64,000 bases of DNA, from assembly GCF_000472785.1 (NCBI RefSeq), contig NZ_AXAL01000016.1:108880-172879 (forward strand), in the 5' to 3' direction. Numbering within the stretch: the stretch's first letter is position 1; each line of letters starts with the position of its first letter. Shown here piece after piece: positions 1 through 8,023 of this stretch. The translations under genes and the position numbers were made by a program. Under the pieces are notes generated by a model. The model saw nothing but the letters and a program-made list of their open reading frames with translations, was not told where the DNA came from and searched no databases. This DNA is from Mesorhizobium loti CJ3sym. GTDB taxonomy: Bacteria; Pseudomonadota; Alphaproteobacteria; Rhizobiales; Rhizobiaceae.

Positions 1-1432
1 ACGGCGCGTGGCGCATCTCGATGGTGATGTAGAGCACCTTGTAGAGCGAGAAGAAGACCGGGATTTGCAACGCCACCGGCCAGCAGCCGGCAAGCGGATT
101 GATCTTCTCAGTCTTGTACAGCTCCATCATCGCCTTTTGCTGCGCCATCTTGTCGTCCGCGTATTTCTCGCGGATCTCGAGCATCTTGGGCTGCACCTTC
201 TTCATGTTCGCCATCGACGCATAGGACTTGTTGGCGAGCGGGAAGAAAAGCGCCTTGACGATGACGGTGGTGGCGAGGATCGCCAGGCCGAAATTGCCGA
301 AGAATTTGTAGAGCGTGTCGATCAGCCAGAACATCGGCTTGGTGATGAAATAGAACCAGCCCCAGTCGATCAGAAGGTTGAACTGACGAATGTGGCGGTC
401 TGCCTCATAGGCATTGATTTTGGCGACTTCCTTGGCGCCGGCGAAGATCTCGGTCTCGACCGTCGCGGACTGGCCGGCCTCGACACTGATTGCATCGGTG
501 AGGAAGTCGGACTGGTAGCGGTGCCTGCCATCCTCGAAAAAGGCGTAGCGCGGCTGGAACGGCTGCTTCTCGGTCGGTACCAGCGTCACCGCCCAGTATT
601 TGTCGGTAATGCCGAGCCAGCCATCGGTCGACTTGCCGGGCGTGACCTGCTTTTCGGATTCGATCTTGGCGTATTTGTATTCGGCCAAGCCCTCGGTCCC
701 GGTCACGCCGATCAGGCCCTCATGCAGCACATAGGTGCTGGCGACGGCCGGCTTGTCGTAACGCGTGACACGGCCGTAATTGAACAACGACACCGCGCTC
801 GAGCCGGAATTCTGCACCGTATCCGAGACCGTGAACATGTAGTTGGCGTCAACGGAGAAGGTGCGCTTGAAGGTCAAGCCCTTGTCGTTGGTGTAGGTGA
901 GCGTCACCGGCGTCGACGGGCTCAGCGTGGGATTGCCGTCCACGCTCCACACCGTTTCCGCGCCCGGCACCGCACCGGTCTTGTCGTTGCCGACAAAGCC
1001 GATCTCGGCGAAATAGCCGTTGGGCAGAGCCTGCGGGTTGAGCAGGCTGATCTCGGGCGAAGTCTTGTCGACGGTTTCCGTGTAGTGCTTCAGCTTGAGG
1101 TCATCGAGACGCGCGCCGGTCAGGTTGATAGAGCCCTCGAGGCTCGGCGTGTCGATCTTGACGCGCCTCGAAGCGGCAAGCGCTTGGTCGCGGCTGGCCG
1201 CGGTGACGGAATCGCCGCCGGGCGCGTTGGGAATGGCGCCCGCCGCCGGCGCCGGCGTGCCGCCCGGGTTGGCGGCGTCGGCTGCCTTCTTCTGTTCCTC
1301 TACCCGCTGCTGTTCGATACGGGCAGCATCGCGCTGGGCCTCACTGCGCGGCAGCACATAAAAGTACTGCCACAGCGCCAGGATCAGCACCGACAGCGCG
1401 ATGGTGATGAAGAAGTTCCGGTTGTTTTCCAT
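1..1432 (-). CDS. yidC: YidC membrane protein insertase (C-terminus beyond the left edge)
   Basis: Inner-membrane insertase that works alone or with SecYEG to place proteins in the membrane. Translating the minus strand from the ATG at 1430-1432 gives 477 codons with no stop. They begin MENNRNFFITIALSVLIL, an N-terminal membrane anchor, followed by a Pro/Ala-rich linker, a large periplasmic domain and the start of the conserved insertase core (NKSYASMANMKKVQP, then NPLAGCWPVALQIP near the edge). Full-length proteins in this family are near 600 residues, so roughly the last 120 are outside the window. It lies 13 bases after rnpA and shares its transcription unit. The family call is secure from the core motifs and from the rpmH-rnpA-yidC order. 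Confidence 0.96.
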   Translation of the reverse strand, partial: MENNRNFFITIALSVLILALWQYFYVLPRSEAQRDAARIEQQRVEEQKKAADAANPGGTPAPAAGAIPNAPGGDSVTAASRDQALAASRRVKIDTPSLEGSINLTGARLDDLKLKHYTETVDKTSPEISLLNPQALPNGYFAEIGFVGNDKTGAVPGAETVWSVDGNPTLSPSTPVTLTYTNDKGLTFKRTFSVDANYMFTVSDTVQNSGSSAVSLFNYGRVTRYDKPAVASTYVLHEGLIGVTGTEGLAEYKYAKIESEKQVTPGKSTDGWLGITDKYWAVTLVPTEKQPFQPRYAFFEDGRHRYQSDFLTDAISVEAGQSATVETEIFAGAKEVAKINAYEADRHIRQFNLLIDWGWFYFITKPMFWLIDTLYKFFGNFGLAILATTVIVKALFFPLANKSYASMANMKKVQPKMLEIREKYADDKMAQQKAMMELYKTEKINPLAGCWPVALQIPVFFSLYKVLYITIEMRHAP

Positions 1433-1445
1433 CGAGAGCCTTGGC

Positions 1446-1799
1446 CTATCGTGTTCCGCGAAGTCGGCGGGAGAGTTCGGTCTTCAACTGGCCGAACGGG
1501 GCGCGTAGCGCGTCATCGCGCCCGACGATGACATAGTCACTGCCGGGCACCATGTCATCGGCGGCATGCGTGCGGACGGCTTCTTTCAGCCGCCGCCGGA
1601 CACGGTTGCGCACAACCGCATTGCCGACTTTCTTGGTGACGGTAAACCCGACGCGCGGCGACAGACCGTCGCCACGGTCGATAACCTCAACAAGGAAAAA
1701 CCGCCCGCGTCGCTTTTCACCACGACGGACGGCCAGGAATTGCGCGCGTTTCAGAAGCCGCTTGGGATTGATCCCCACTGGCTTGCCGGTTGCGGGCAA
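1446..1799 (-). CDS. rnpA: Ribonuclease P protein component
   Basis: Protein subunit of RNase P, which assists the catalytic RNA in maturing the 5' ends of tRNAs. The conserved core is visible: GFTVTKKVGNAVVRNRVRRR, with the RNR signature near residue 70 of the 117-residue product. The open frame continues upstream to 1991, but that extension runs antisense-free through rpmH in another frame and is not RnpA-like. I place the start at the TTG at 1797-1799, 14 bases after the rpmH stop and behind an AAGCGAGA ribosome-binding sequence. The TTG start is an inference; the family assignment is not in doubt. Confidence 0.93.
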   Translation of the reverse strand: MPATGKPVGINPKRLLKRAQFLAVRRGEKRRGRFFLVEVIDRGDGLSPRVGFTVTKKVGNAVVRNRVRRRLKEAVRTHAADDMVPGSDYVIVGRDDALRAPFGQLKTELSRRLRGTR

Positions 1800-1813
1800 C
1801 GATTTCGTCTCGC

Positions 1814-1948
1814 TTAGGCGCTGAGCCGCTTGCGGCCGCGATTGCGGCGAGCTGCGACGACGCCACGACCACCCTTGGTGGCCATGCGGGCACGGAAGCC
1901 GTGCCGACGTTTGCGGACGAGTTTGGACGGTTGGTAGGTACGCTTCAT
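1814..1948 (-). CDS. rpmH: 50S ribosomal protein L34
   Basis: Small basic protein of the large ribosomal subunit. Minus-strand translation gives 44 residues beginning MKRTYQPSKLVRKRRHGFRA and ending RGRKRLSA, the near-invariant L34 sequence and normal length. It is the first gene of the rpmH-rnpA-yidC unit. It overlaps, in a different frame, the false upstream extension of rnpA. Confidence 0.97.
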   Translation of the reverse strand: MKRTYQPSKLVRKRRHGFRARMATKGGRGVVAARRNRGRKRLSA

Positions 1949-2069
1949 TTGTTTTAATACCGCGGGGTGCGGCCCTTCTTGATTCTGTCACTGTGTAACA
2001 GGAGCTTTGCCGGGCCGGCTTTGGCGCGATCGAAACCGCGCCGGGATGTATGGCCCGAGCGTGTGCGGG

Positions 2070-2098
2070 CTTATAGAAAGAAGGGATTTGGAAGTCAA
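2070..2098 (-). promoter_or_regulatory. Sigma-70-like promoter of rpmH-rnpA-yidC
   Basis: Read on the minus strand there is a -35 hexamer TTGACT (2093-2098), a 17-base spacer and a -10 hexamer TATAAG (2070-2075). Both hexamers and the spacing are close to the housekeeping consensus. The inferred transcript would carry a leader of about 115 bases before rpmH. No experiment is implied. Confidence 0.7.
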
Positions 2099-2228
2099 TC
2101 CGGGGCCGTCGCGCAGCGGACGCAGGCTTTATGACGGTAATTTAATGTTCCAACCAAAGGATGAAATTGGCAAAAAAGCCGTAATGACCTAGTGTTGGCT
2201 GATCAAGTGATTGTGAAGATCGAGTCGC

Positions 2229-3716
2229 ATGAGCGAAGCCAGCCAAGCAGGGGAAGGGATCGGCACGGCGCCTGCCGCAGGCCGCAGCGTGCCCTTGTCA
2301 CGCGGCCTTTCGACAAAACTGCTGCTGCTCACCATCGTTTTCGTTCTCTTGGCCGAAGTGCTCATCTTCCTGCCCTGGATCGCTAGTTATCGGCTGAGCT
2401 GGCTCAAGGAGCGGCTGAGCACGGCCGCCGCTGTGTCGATCGTGCTGGTGCAGGGCGAGTCCACCTCCTTGTCGCGCACGGCCCAGAATGATGTGCTGAT
2501 GGCGATCGGCGCCAAGGCGATTGCGGTGCGCGATGGCGGCGTCTCACGGCTTCTGGTGGTGGCCGACATGCCGCCGCAGGTCGACGAGCATATCGACCTG
2601 GCCAGCGTCGGCATGGTCAAGGGCATGACCGGTGCGCTCGACACACTGTTCTTCGGCGGCGACCGGATGCTGCGTGTTTTCGGGCCGGTCGGCGACAGCG
2701 ACAAGGAGTTCGAGCTGATCATGCCGGACTATTCGCTGCGCAAGGCGATGCTCATCTATTCGCGCAACGTCGCCTTCGTCTCGCTGCTGATCTCGCTGTT
2801 CACGGCCATGCTGGTCTATGCCGCGATCGACCTGATCATGATCGGGCCGATCCGCACCATGACGCGCTCGATGCTGTCCTTCTCCGAAGCGCCCGACGAC
2901 CCCGGCCGCATCATCCATCCCGCCGCCCGCGCCGACGAGATCGGCGTTGCCGAACGCGAGCTGTCGCAGATGCAGGAGCGGCTGCAGAAAATGCTCTCCG
3001 AGCAGAAGCATCTTGCCGACCTCGGCCTGGCGGTCTCCAAGATCAACCACGACATGCGTAACATCCTGGCTTCGGCGCAGCTGATTTCGGACCGCCTGCG
3101 CCTGGTCAAGGATCCGACCGTGCAGGCCTTCGCGCCGAAACTGCTGCGCGCGCTCGACCGGGCCGTCTCCTATTCGGAAGGCGTGCTGGCCTATGGCCGC
3201 ACGCAGGAGCCACCGCCCTCGCGCCGCAGGGTGCGGCTGCGCCAGCTCGTCGATGACGTGCACGGCCTGCTCGACATCGAGGAAGGCATCGAGTTCATCA
3301 ATGCTGTCGAGTCGGCTTTCGAGGTGGACGCCGATTCCGACCAGCTTTTCCGCGTGCTCACCAATCTGTGCCGCAATTCGGTGCAGGCGATGGCCGGGGA
3401 TATCGAGAGCGCCGTGGTGCGGCGGCTCGCCGTATCGGCCGTGCGCATGGGCAGCGTCAGCCGCGTCACTGTCACCGATACCGGCCCCGGCCTGCCGCCA
3501 AAGGCGCGCGAGAACCTGTTTGCGGCATTCCGCGGCTCGGCGCGCAGCGGTGGCACCGGCCTTGGCCTGGCAATCGCGCATGAACTGATCCGCGCGCATG
3601 GCGGCACGGTGGAACTGGTCGAGTCGATTGGCGGACGCACCACTTTCGCCGTCACCATCCCCGACCAGCCGGTGCGGCTCGACCAGGCCCGCGGCAGCCT
3701 ACGCCGCCCGGCGTGA
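2229..3716 (+). CDS. Membrane sensor histidine kinase, orphan
   Basis: Probable inner-membrane sensor kinase of 495 residues. One membrane helix lies near residues 30-52 and a second near 180-205, flanking a periplasmic sensor domain of about 125 residues. A HAMP-like linker follows, then a dimerisation helix with the phospho-acceptor in KINHDMRN (His274). The ATPase domain shows an N box (NLCRNSVQ), a G1 box (DTGPGLP) and a G2 box (GGTGLGLAIA). The HDMRN form of the H box differs from the common HELRT. No response regulator is adjacent, so the partner and signal are unknown. The ATG at 2229 is preceded by only a weak ribosome-binding site. Confidence 0.9.
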   Translation: MSEASQAGEGIGTAPAAGRSVPLSRGLSTKLLLLTIVFVLLAEVLIFLPWIASYRLSWLKERLSTAAAVSIVLVQGESTSLSRTAQNDVLMAIGAKAIAVRDGGVSRLLVVADMPPQVDEHIDLASVGMVKGMTGALDTLFFGGDRMLRVFGPVGDSDKEFELIMPDYSLRKAMLIYSRNVAFVSLLISLFTAMLVYAAIDLIMIGPIRTMTRSMLSFSEAPDDPGRIIHPAARADEIGVAERELSQMQERLQKMLSEQKHLADLGLAVSKINHDMRNILASAQLISDRLRLVKDPTVQAFAPKLLRALDRAVSYSEGVLAYGRTQEPPPSRRRVRLRQLVDDVHGLLDIEEGIEFINAVESAFEVDADSDQLFRVLTNLCRNSVQAMAGDIESAVVRRLAVSAVRMGSVSRVTVTDTGPGLPPKARENLFAAFRGSARSGGTGLGLAIAHELIRAHGGTVELVESIGGRTTFAVTIPDQPVRLDQARGSLRRPA

Positions 3717-3995
3717 CGACTTAGGCACCGTTTGCCTGGCGCCCCTACCGCCTTCCCGACCCCATGCTTTTATCAGCCCTCCAGCTTCGATCCCCGTGGC
3801 CGTGGAATCGAGCCGGCTTTGCAGCGGCTTCGACGCGACGCGGTCGAGCCCGTCGTTCACCGGATGACAGGCTTGCGACAAAACTTTTGCTCGATCGACT
3901 TGCTTTTCGCAAATTCAGTCGCTAGGGAACTGCACACATCGCGGTCGACCCCTCAAGGATCGGATCGCGGGGCTGTTGGAAACACGGCCTGATGC

Positions 3996-4072
3996 GCGCC
4001 CGTAGCTCAGCTGGATAGAGCACCAGACTACGAATCTGGGGGTCAGGAGTTCGAATCTCTTCGGGCGCGCCA
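3996..4072 (+). tRNA. tRNA-Arg (anticodon ACG)
   Basis: The 77-base cloverleaf has a GCGCCCG acceptor arm pairing with CGGGCGC, discriminator G and an encoded CCA (4070-4072). The anticodon stem CCAGA/TCTGG encloses loop CTACGAA, giving anticodon ACG at 4030-4032. The T arm contains TTCGAAT. ACG is read as ICG after adenosine deamination and decodes CGU, CGC and CGA. No integrase or repeated 3' end is seen nearby. Confidence 0.97.
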
Positions 4073-4098
4073 TTTCATCCGATTGATTTCCCGCCGCT

Positions 4099-4482
4099 TT
4101 AATAGTCGCCATTGACCTCGATCCAGTAGCCATCGGGGTCCTTCAGATAGACGGATCGCTGCCCGTCCGCCCTCACGTGCTCCTTGCCGATCTCGCCGGC
4201 AAGGTTGCCGAACGGAATGCCCTTGCTGCTTAAATGCTGCAAAGCCTGCGCGAAATCGGTGGTGGAGATGCAAAAATGCGTCGACATCGTCACGAAGGTC
4301 TTGCCGAAATCACCTTCGATCAGATGAAGCGACTGTCCCTCGCCAAGGCCGAACCAGCGGATGTTCGGCTTTCCTGCGGCACAAGCAATCTCGGGCAGTT
4401 GGAGTGCATCCTGATAGAACTTCGCGCTGGCTGCCAGATCGCGGACGCGGAGGGAAACATGATTGAGGCGCAGTGCCACCAC
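4099..4482 (-). CDS. VOC-superfamily (glyoxalase/bleomycin-resistance fold) protein
   Basis: Single-domain vicinal-oxygen-chelate protein of about 127 residues. It begins with the typical LNHVSLRVRDLAASAKFY strand-helix unit and ends with LKDPDGYWIEVN, where the last Glu is the usual metal ligand of the second module. The substrate cannot be told. The frame is open to 4695, but I choose the GTG at 4480-4482 because AAGGAG lies six bases before it and the upstream residues do not look like this family. It points toward the tRNA gene and has no obvious operon partner. Confidence 0.78.
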   Translation of the reverse strand: MVALRLNHVSLRVRDLAASAKFYQDALQLPEIACAAGKPNIRWFGLGEGQSLHLIEGDFGKTFVTMSTHFCISTTDFAQALQHLSSKGIPFGNLAGEIGKEHVRADGQRSVYLKDPDGYWIEVNGDY

Positions 4483-4778
4483 GACGGTCTCCTTCACCCA
4501 CCGAGAGTGGGGATCGTGCGTTGGCCGAGCCTTTGCGTCAATAGGGCCATCGAGCGTCGATACGCCAGGTACTCGTCGTCGGCTTCGACATGCAGCTCGG
4601 CCCATGCTCGCAGCGGAGGCGTTGGGCCGCTTGGCACGATGATTAGCTTCTTCCCGGTGCCGGGGAATCGCGCCCCTGGGCTCGCACGACGCCAAACCTC
4701 CTTTATATAGTTTCTGCCGATACAGCCGATACTGTCCGTTCGCATGCAGCGGGCGGATCCTTTGGAGTAGATCCGACC
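4483..4778. other. Intergenic stretch between the VOC gene and the SDR gene
   Basis: No secure gene. A minus-strand frame ending at 4494 reads plausibly as protein over its last 47 codons from a GTG at 4635-4637 (for example AWAELHVEADDEYLAYRR), and its stop touches the ribosome-binding site of the VOC gene. Farther upstream on that strand is AAAGGAGG near 4707 without a matching in-frame start. This may be a small coupled gene or chance, and I leave it uncalled. Confidence 0.3.
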
Positions 4779-5537
4779 ATGCCCCATCCCAGCATCAAGC
4801 GTGCGCTGATCACCGGCGCCGGAGCGGCCGACGGCATTGGCTTCGCCATCGCCCGACAGCTTGGTCGTGCCGGCCATGCCGTGTTCCTAACCGGCGCCAG
4901 TGCGCGTGTGCTCGATCGCGCCGCCGAGCTTTGTGCTGAGGGCATTGATGCCAGGGCCGTGGTCGCCGATCTCACCATCGCTGCCGATGTCGCGCGGCTG
5001 CGGGCTGATGTCGGCGCCGTCGATATCCTGGTCAACAATGCCGGCATGGGGTCACTGGCGTCGCCGTCGGTCGACAAGGCGTTTCTCGCCATGACCGAGG
5101 CCGACTGGGACCGGGGCATCGAGGTCAGCCTGAAGACCGCGTTTCTGGTCACCCAGGCCTTTTTGCCGGCGATGGTCGAAGCGGGTTATGGGCGTATCGT
5201 CAATGTGGCGTCGGTCACCGGGCCGCTGGTGTCTTTCGAAGGCACATCAGCCTATTCCGCCGCCAAGGCCGGCATGGTCGGCCTGACGCGCACGTTGGCG
5301 TTGGAAGTGGCCAGGAGCGGCGTGACAGTCAATGCCGTGGCGCCCGGCTGGATCGAAACCGGCGCGTCGAGCGAGATGGAGCGGATGGCGGCCCTGCATA
5401 CACCGCCGGGGCGGGCCGGCCTGCCTGATGAAGTGGCGGCGGCGGTCGTGTTCCTGGCCTCGGAAGGCGCCAGCTATGTCAACGGCGCTTTCCTGGTGGT
5501 CGACGGCGGCAACAGCCTCCAAGAGCGCAAGGGCTGA
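4779..5537 (+). CDS. Short-chain dehydrogenase/reductase (FabG-like)
   Basis: NAD(P)-dependent oxidoreductase of the classical SDR family, 252 residues, the usual length. The cofactor loop is TGAGAADGIG near residues 11-20, the structural NNAG motif lies near residue 87, and the catalytic Tyr and Lys are in YSAAK near residue 161, after the catalytic Ser in NVASVTG. The C-terminus has the common VVDGG ending. The substrate is unknown: the sequence fits a beta-ketoacyl-ACP-reductase-like or sugar/polyol dehydrogenase equally well. GGAG lies about 11 bases before the ATG. Confidence 0.88.
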   Translation: MPHPSIKRALITGAGAADGIGFAIARQLGRAGHAVFLTGASARVLDRAAELCAEGIDARAVVADLTIAADVARLRADVGAVDILVNNAGMGSLASPSVDKAFLAMTEADWDRGIEVSLKTAFLVTQAFLPAMVEAGYGRIVNVASVTGPLVSFEGTSAYSAAKAGMVGLTRTLALEVARSGVTVNAVAPGWIETGASSEMERMAALHTPPGRAGLPDEVAAAVVFLASEGASYVNGAFLVVDGGNSLQERKG

Positions 5538-5612
5538 GGCCAATCAGCGGAACCAAACCGCTCGGCAGCGGTTTTCTCCTTGAAGGGACCACAGAGTCAA
5601 GGGTTCGGAACA

Positions 5613-5819
5613 ATGTACGACCATCTGGAACTGGAATTGGCGAGAGCCAGGCAGCGCGTCATGCGTGCGGAACTGTTTCTCACGCGAGCGAATGAAATGC
5701 TGGACGACGAGCGTGGCGTCGGCATCAGCCTTGCCCTGTGCTGCCGGATCAGATCCGGGCAAAAACGTGTGGCCGAAGCGCGCTCTCGTCTCCGCCACAT
5801 CGATCCTACGACACACTGA
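5613..5819 (+). CDS. Small uncharacterised protein, 68 residues
   Basis: Not recognised. The product is alpha-helical looking and charged (begins MYDHLELELARARQRVM), with no signal peptide and no membrane segment. The ATG at 5613 follows GGTTCGGAACA, a modest ribosome-binding site. It is followed eight bases later by a second small gene on the same strand, which suggests a two-gene unit. Codon use is like the surroundings, which supports coding. Confidence 0.55.
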   Translation: MYDHLELELARARQRVMRAELFLTRANEMLDDERGVGISLALCCRIRSGQKRVAEARSRLRHIDPTTH

Positions 5820-5826
5820 TTGTCCC

Positions 5827-6009
5827 ATGGCTATGATGCCCTTCGAATCTCCTGAAAAGAATGCCGCATCTCGCGCCGCAAAGCTCGCCGTGCTGCGAAA
5901 GCTGATGGTGAAGCATATCGAGCGCACCGATGCTCAGGCTCAGAATGTCGAACAGGCGCTGGCGGTATTGGCCGAGGCAACGTCTCGAGCCCGCGGCGCG
6001 CATCAGTAG
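5827..6009 (+). CDS. Small uncharacterised protein, 60 residues
   Basis: Not recognised. The 60-residue product (MAMMPFESPEKNAASRAAKL at the start) is Ala-rich and predicted helical, with two heptad-like stretches, so it may form a coiled coil. It starts eight bases after the preceding small gene and probably shares its transcript. The frame is open upstream to 5665, but that would overlap the preceding gene, so the ATG at 5827 is preferred. Confidence 0.5.
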   Translation: MAMMPFESPEKNAASRAAKLAVLRKLMVKHIERTDAQAQNVEQALAVLAEATSRARGAHQ

Positions 6010-6024
6010 GGTCAGGTGGTCCAC

Positions 6025-6250
6025 TCAGGACGCCTTGGCGAAAAAGCTCTGATAGTCCGACTTCGCCTGCAGCAGGCGCAGCACGTTGTCACGCGATCCC
6101 CGCACATGGGCGACTGGCCGGTGGCCAGGCCGTCGCGTTCGAGGCGGTTGAAGGCTTCGCGCACCGGCTTGCGGCTGACATTCAGTTTTCTCAGAGACTC
6201 GCTCGGCCCGAAATAGATCGGGCCGGTGGTGCGCTGCACCGGTATCGGCT
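6025..6250 (-). pseudogene. Remnant of a GntR-family regulator
   Basis: On the minus strand a frame reads LNVSRKPVREAFNRLERDGL, which is the recognition helix and wing of a GntR winged helix. It is preceded by VQRTTGP, which resembles a GntR N-terminus with a piece missing. Near 6100 the homology shifts frame and continues DNVLRLLQAKSDYQSFFAKA, then a stop at 6025-6027, which reads as the last helix of an FCD-type effector domain. The whole central effector domain is gone. It lies back to back with the intact GntR gene at 6336. The 6010-6335 stretch holds nothing else except the candidate operator at 6295-6315. Confidence 0.72.
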
Positions 6251-6294
6251 TCTGAACGTCGTCACCGGGGTATTGACGATGAAATAAAATACGG

Positions 6295-6315
6295 ATTTGA
6301 TAATACGTGGATACA
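6295..6315. promoter_or_regulatory. Candidate GntR operator
   Basis: Imperfect inverted repeat TTTGATA ... ATACAAA flanking ATACGTGG in an AT-rich island just before the intact GntR gene. The minus-strand reading TTGTATCC resembles TTGTAT-type half sites bound by FCD-class GntR proteins. The position would suit autoregulation. This is tentative. Confidence 0.3.
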
Positions 6316-6335
6316 AAAATACTTTTAGGTGCCCC

Positions 6336-7007
6336 ATGCCAGCAGCCTTTCCGGCAGAGCCACAGATGTCCGCAACTGCGGAGGAAGAGGCATACAGGCA
6401 CCTTCAGAGAGCCCTTCGCCTCGGCCGCTACAAACCGGGCGAGAGGCTTATTCCGGAGGAGATTGCCGCCGAGATCGGCATGAGTCGCATGCCTGTGCGG
6501 GAAGCCTTTCGCCGCCTGGCCTCCGACGGGCTGGTGGTTCTGCGGCCCAATCGTGGATGCGTGGTCGCCGGCCTGACGGTCGATGAGCTTTACGAGATTT
6601 TCGAAATTCGCTCGGTTCTGGAGGGACTGGCCGTAAGGCTGGCGATGCCCCGGATCGATGAGGAGGAGTTCGAGGAACTCGAGCGCCTGCTCGATCGCAT
6701 GGAACGCGCGGGCCAGAGCGGCAGCAGCGACTGGGTGGTCCGCCACCAGGAATTCCATGGCCGTATCTGTGCGCTAAGCTGGAGGCCCAAGCTTATCCAC
6801 CAGATATCGGCGCTGCATGTGGTGATAGAGCCCTACATGCGCATCTGGTTCGACGACTGTGACAAGCCGCATTCTGCGCGCGAGGAGCATGCCGCCGTGA
6901 TCGCGGCCTTGCGTTCAGGCGACGAACTTCACGCGGAAAAGGTGATGCAGGATCACATTCTCAGCACAGCACCGATGCTGGCCGAGTTCGTGAGTCCGAG
7001 CCGGTGA
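6336..7007 (+). CDS. GntR-family transcriptional regulator, FCD (FadR/VanR-like) class
   Basis: Repressor-type protein of 223 residues. The winged helix spans about residues 15-80 (IAAEIGMSRMPVREAFRRLA is the helix-turn-helix). The C-terminal FCD effector domain shows an R/E cluster (FEIRSVLEGLAVRLA), a HQEFHG segment and a late ARSEEHA-like SAREEHAAV element, which supplies the metal- or ligand-binding His residues in this class. It is followed at 7098 by an amino acid ABC operon, which it probably controls. The ATG at 6336 is chosen over an in-frame earlier codon at 6297 lying in the putative operator; an ATG at 6366 is also possible. Confidence 0.88.
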   Translation: MPAAFPAEPQMSATAEEEAYRHLQRALRLGRYKPGERLIPEEIAAEIGMSRMPVREAFRRLASDGLVVLRPNRGCVVAGLTVDELYEIFEIRSVLEGLAVRLAMPRIDEEEFEELERLLDRMERAGQSGSSDWVVRHQEFHGRICALSWRPKLIHQISALHVVIEPYMRIWFDDCDKPHSAREEHAAVIAALRSGDELHAEKVMQDHILSTAPMLAEFVSPSR

Positions 7008-7097
7008 CGAACGCCGGCCGGACAAGAATGGCCTCGAACCGGCAATGCGGCCGGACGTAGGAACAGCTCGATCAGCCTATCAAAAAAGGGGAACCAC

Positions 7098-7949
7098 ATG
7101 AAAGTTCGTCGTTTGGCCGCAGTTGCGGCCGCACTCAGCATGTTCGGCTTCATGCACACTGCATTGGCCGAGGACGCGCCCAAGGCCATAACCATCGCCA
7201 CGGAGGGCGCCTACGCTCCGTGGAACTTCACCAACGCAGACGGCAAGCTCGACGGACTGGAGATCGAACTCGCCAACAATCTTTGCGAGCGGATGAAGGT
7301 CAAATGCACCATCATCGCTCAGGACTGGGACGGGCTTATTCCTTCGCTGAAGGTGGGCAAGTTCGATGTGATCATGGCCAGCATGTTCATCACGCCGAAA
7401 CGCCTCGAGACCATCGACTTCACCCAGCCTTATGCGATCGACCCGGGCGGGTTCGCAGCCGCCAAGGATAGCGATCTGGGGAAGCTCGGCGCTTCGGCCG
7501 AGAAATTCAAACTGGACGATGAGGCTGCTACCAAGGCCGCGGTCGACAAGTTGAAGCCCCTGCTGAAGGGCAAGGTAGTCGGTGTCCAGGCGGCGACGGC
7601 GATGCTCGAATTCGTCAAGAAATACTTCGGCGACACGGTGGAGATCCGTGAGTACAAGACAACCGAGCAGCACGATCTCGATCTGGCCGCGGGCCGCATC
7701 GACGCAATATTCGCTCAGAAGACAGCGCTCGCCGCGACGCTCGCAAAACCCGAATTCTCGGGCTTCACGGTTGCAGGTCCGGGCTTTGTCGGCGGCTTGT
7801 TCGGCGCCGGAACGGGGGCGGGACTCAGGAAGGAAGACACCAAGCTCAAGGAAATGCTGAACGACGCGATCAGTGCCGCCATTGCCGACGGGACCATTAA
7901 AAGCATCTCGGAAAAATGGGTGAAAACGGACGTGACGCCGGTCAAGTAG
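7098..7949 (+). CDS. Polar amino acid/opine-type ABC transporter substrate-binding protein
   Basis: Periplasmic solute-binding protein of family 3 (HisJ/OccT/NocT type), 283 residues. A signal peptide ends at ALA near residue 24. The N-lobe begins ITIATEGAYAPWNFTNADG, followed by FDVIMASMFITPKR, both hallmarks of lysine/arginine/ornithine/histidine or opine binding proteins. The ligand cannot be fixed by eye. An AGGGGA ribosome-binding site precedes the ATG. It is the first gene of an operon with two permeases, and no ATPase gene of the set is in the window. Confidence 0.92.
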   Translation: MKVRRLAAVAAALSMFGFMHTALAEDAPKAITIATEGAYAPWNFTNADGKLDGLEIELANNLCERMKVKCTIIAQDWDGLIPSLKVGKFDVIMASMFITPKRLETIDFTQPYAIDPGGFAAAKDSDLGKLGASAEKFKLDDEAATKAAVDKLKPLLKGKVVGVQAATAMLEFVKKYFGDTVEIREYKTTEQHDLDLAAGRIDAIFAQKTALAATLAKPEFSGFTVAGPGFVGGLFGAGTGAGLRKEDTKLKEMLNDAISAAIADGTIKSISEKWVKTDVTPVK

Positions 7950-8023
7950 CCACGTGTGTATTCTGTCCGGCCGATTGGTATCAACCGATCGGCCGGGCGC
8001 CGCGCTGAACGATCAGGTTTCAC

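Noticed and set aside
8..1531. 507-codon plus-strand open frame opposite yidC
   Set aside because: Arg- and Asp/Glu-rich composition typical of an antisense shadow in high-GC DNA; the opposite strand is an unmistakable YidC.
1800..1991. N-terminal extension of rnpA to 1991
   Set aside because: The extension overlaps rpmH in another frame and has no RnpA similarity.
3717..3995. Genomic-island attachment site at tRNA-Arg
   Set aside because: No integrase gene and no second copy of the tRNA 3' end are visible near it; flanking genes look resident.
6012..6758. 248-codon minus-strand frame as one intact regulator
   Set aside because: Only its last third, upstream of 6260, looks like GntR; the part over 6336-6758 is antisense to the intact GntR gene and the true C-terminal piece is in another frame.
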